NCBI GenBank assembly: GCA_034003955.1
Contig: JAVEXO010000086.1
Location: forward strand, 1-6,769
Reading direction: 5' to 3'
DNA length: 6,769 nucleotides
Origin: SZUA-370 sp034003955
GTDB lineage: Bacteria > Spirochaetota > Spirochaetia > Treponematales > UBA12059
The translations under genes and the position numbers were made by a program. Below the pieces are notes generated by a model. The model was given only the letters and a program-made list of their open reading frames with translations. It had not been told where the DNA came from and made no database searches. Positions 6,292 to 6,769 of the stretch are shown here, in pieces (the first letter of the stretch is position 1; each line of letters begins with the position of its first letter).

Positions 6292-6769
6292 CTAGCTCAC
6301 CAAGGCGTCTACTACCCGTAGGACGTGCGGGCTAACGGCGGCCACCAGCTTGTCCTTGGCTATGCCCTCAACCTTTATGGTGCAGAAGTGATTGCTTGGA
6401 TCCTCGCCATCGAAGGTTGCTAGTGACAGGATGTTGCCTCCAGCCGTGGCAATGGCGCTTGCCACCGCGGCCAGCTCGCCTGGCTTGTCGGGAAGGAGTA
6501 CGGTGAGCCTGACACCCGGGTGACGCACGCCAAACATGCCTATGAACAACCTGAACAGATCAGACTCCGTGATGATTCCTACAAGCTCGTTTCCCCTCAT
6601 CACCGGCAGGCCTGCTACCCGGTTGTCATCCATTATCCTGGCGGCTTCCTCCACGGGTAGCTCTTCTGTCACGGTGAAAAGTTTCTTTGTCATGACAGCG
6701 TCTACTTTGAGTTTTGAGATGAGGTAGTGCAGTTCGTATATATCAAGCGATGTGGCAGGTGGCGCAGAT
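6292..6769 (-). CDS. CBS-ACT domain protein, 5' end cut by the window edge
   Basis: The visible 158 C-terminal residues begin beyond the right edge. An internal ATG at 6693 is not the true start, because the frame is open to 6769 and encodes family-typical linker sequence (PPATSLDIYELHYLISKLKV) before it. Proteins of this family usually have two CBS domains, then an ACT domain. Here the second CBS domain is at about visible residues 21-75 (DAVMTKKLFTVTEELPVEEA, then VAGLPVMRGNELVGIITESD). The ACT domain is at about 86-145 (VRLTVLLPDKPGELAAVASA, then GGNILSL). CBS pairs bind adenosine nucleotides and ACT domains bind amino acids or similar small ligands, so the protein is probably a cytoplasmic metabolic sensor (AcuB-like architecture). 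Its target is unknown. The first CBS domain must lie outside the window. It lies 35 bases upstream of the Nudix gene on the same strand. Confidence 0.9.
   Translation of the reverse strand, partial: SAPPATSLDIYELHYLISKLKVDAVMTKKLFTVTEELPVEEAARIMDDNRVAGLPVMRGNELVGIITESDLFRLFIGMFGVRHPGVRLTVLLPDKPGELAAVASAIATAGGNILSLATFDGEDPSNHFCTIKVEGIAKDKLVAAVSPHVLRVVDALVS

Noticed and set aside
6292..6693. CBS-ACT protein as a complete 133-residue gene starting at 6693
   Set aside because: The frame is open to the window edge and encodes family-typical sequence upstream of that Met, so the gene is partial.
1..6769. Search by eye for tRNA, rRNA, CRISPR arrays, insertion sequence ends and prophage genes
   Set aside because: Nothing convincing was seen. 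Almost all bases are accounted for by coding sequence with short spacers.

Overview
The window looks like an ordinary bacterial chromosome segment with tightly packed genes. It holds three complete genes on the plus strand, one complete gene on the minus strand, and a partial gene at each edge. ATA and AGG codons are frequent in every gene, and the base composition is moderately GC-rich by eye. The organism cannot be named with certainty. A chemotaxis receptor with the tip variant 'NLLAMNAAIEAAHAG' and a multi-membrane-segment sensor half, together with a CBS-ACT protein, is most reminiscent of a spirochaete (Treponema/Spirochaeta relatives). This is recall of family style, not a search result. 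Chloroflexota or a deltaproteobacterial lineage remain possible.

Layout, plus strand. Bases 1-80 are the last codons of an upstream gene. Its stop lies inside the strong Shine-Dalgarno sequence (79-84) of the next gene, so the genes are very probably co-transcribed. Gene 2 (91-2175) encodes a DUF362-family protein with an unidentified cysteine-containing second domain and a C-terminal pair of membrane helices. A 58-base spacer with two overlapping inverted repeats follows. Gene 3 (2234-3559) is a 12-segment-type major facilitator transporter. Gene 4 (3556-5613) is a six-membrane-segment methyl-accepting chemotaxis protein whose ATG overlaps the transporter's TGA (ATGA).

Layout, minus strand. 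After a convergent junction of only 7 bases come a Nudix hydrolase of the CoA pyrophosphatase type (5621-6256) and, 35 bases upstream of it, a CBS-ACT domain protein (6292 to beyond 6769) that is cut by the window edge.

How they may work together. The DUF362 protein, transporter and receptor probably form one operon. The physical coupling of transporter and receptor suggests that cells may steer according to the substrate, or the activity, of this transporter; this is inference from gene order only. The Nudix and CBS-ACT genes look like housekeeping or metabolic-sensing functions. No RNA genes, mobile elements, CRISPR arrays or prophage signs were seen. No stretch over 300 bases lacks a gene.
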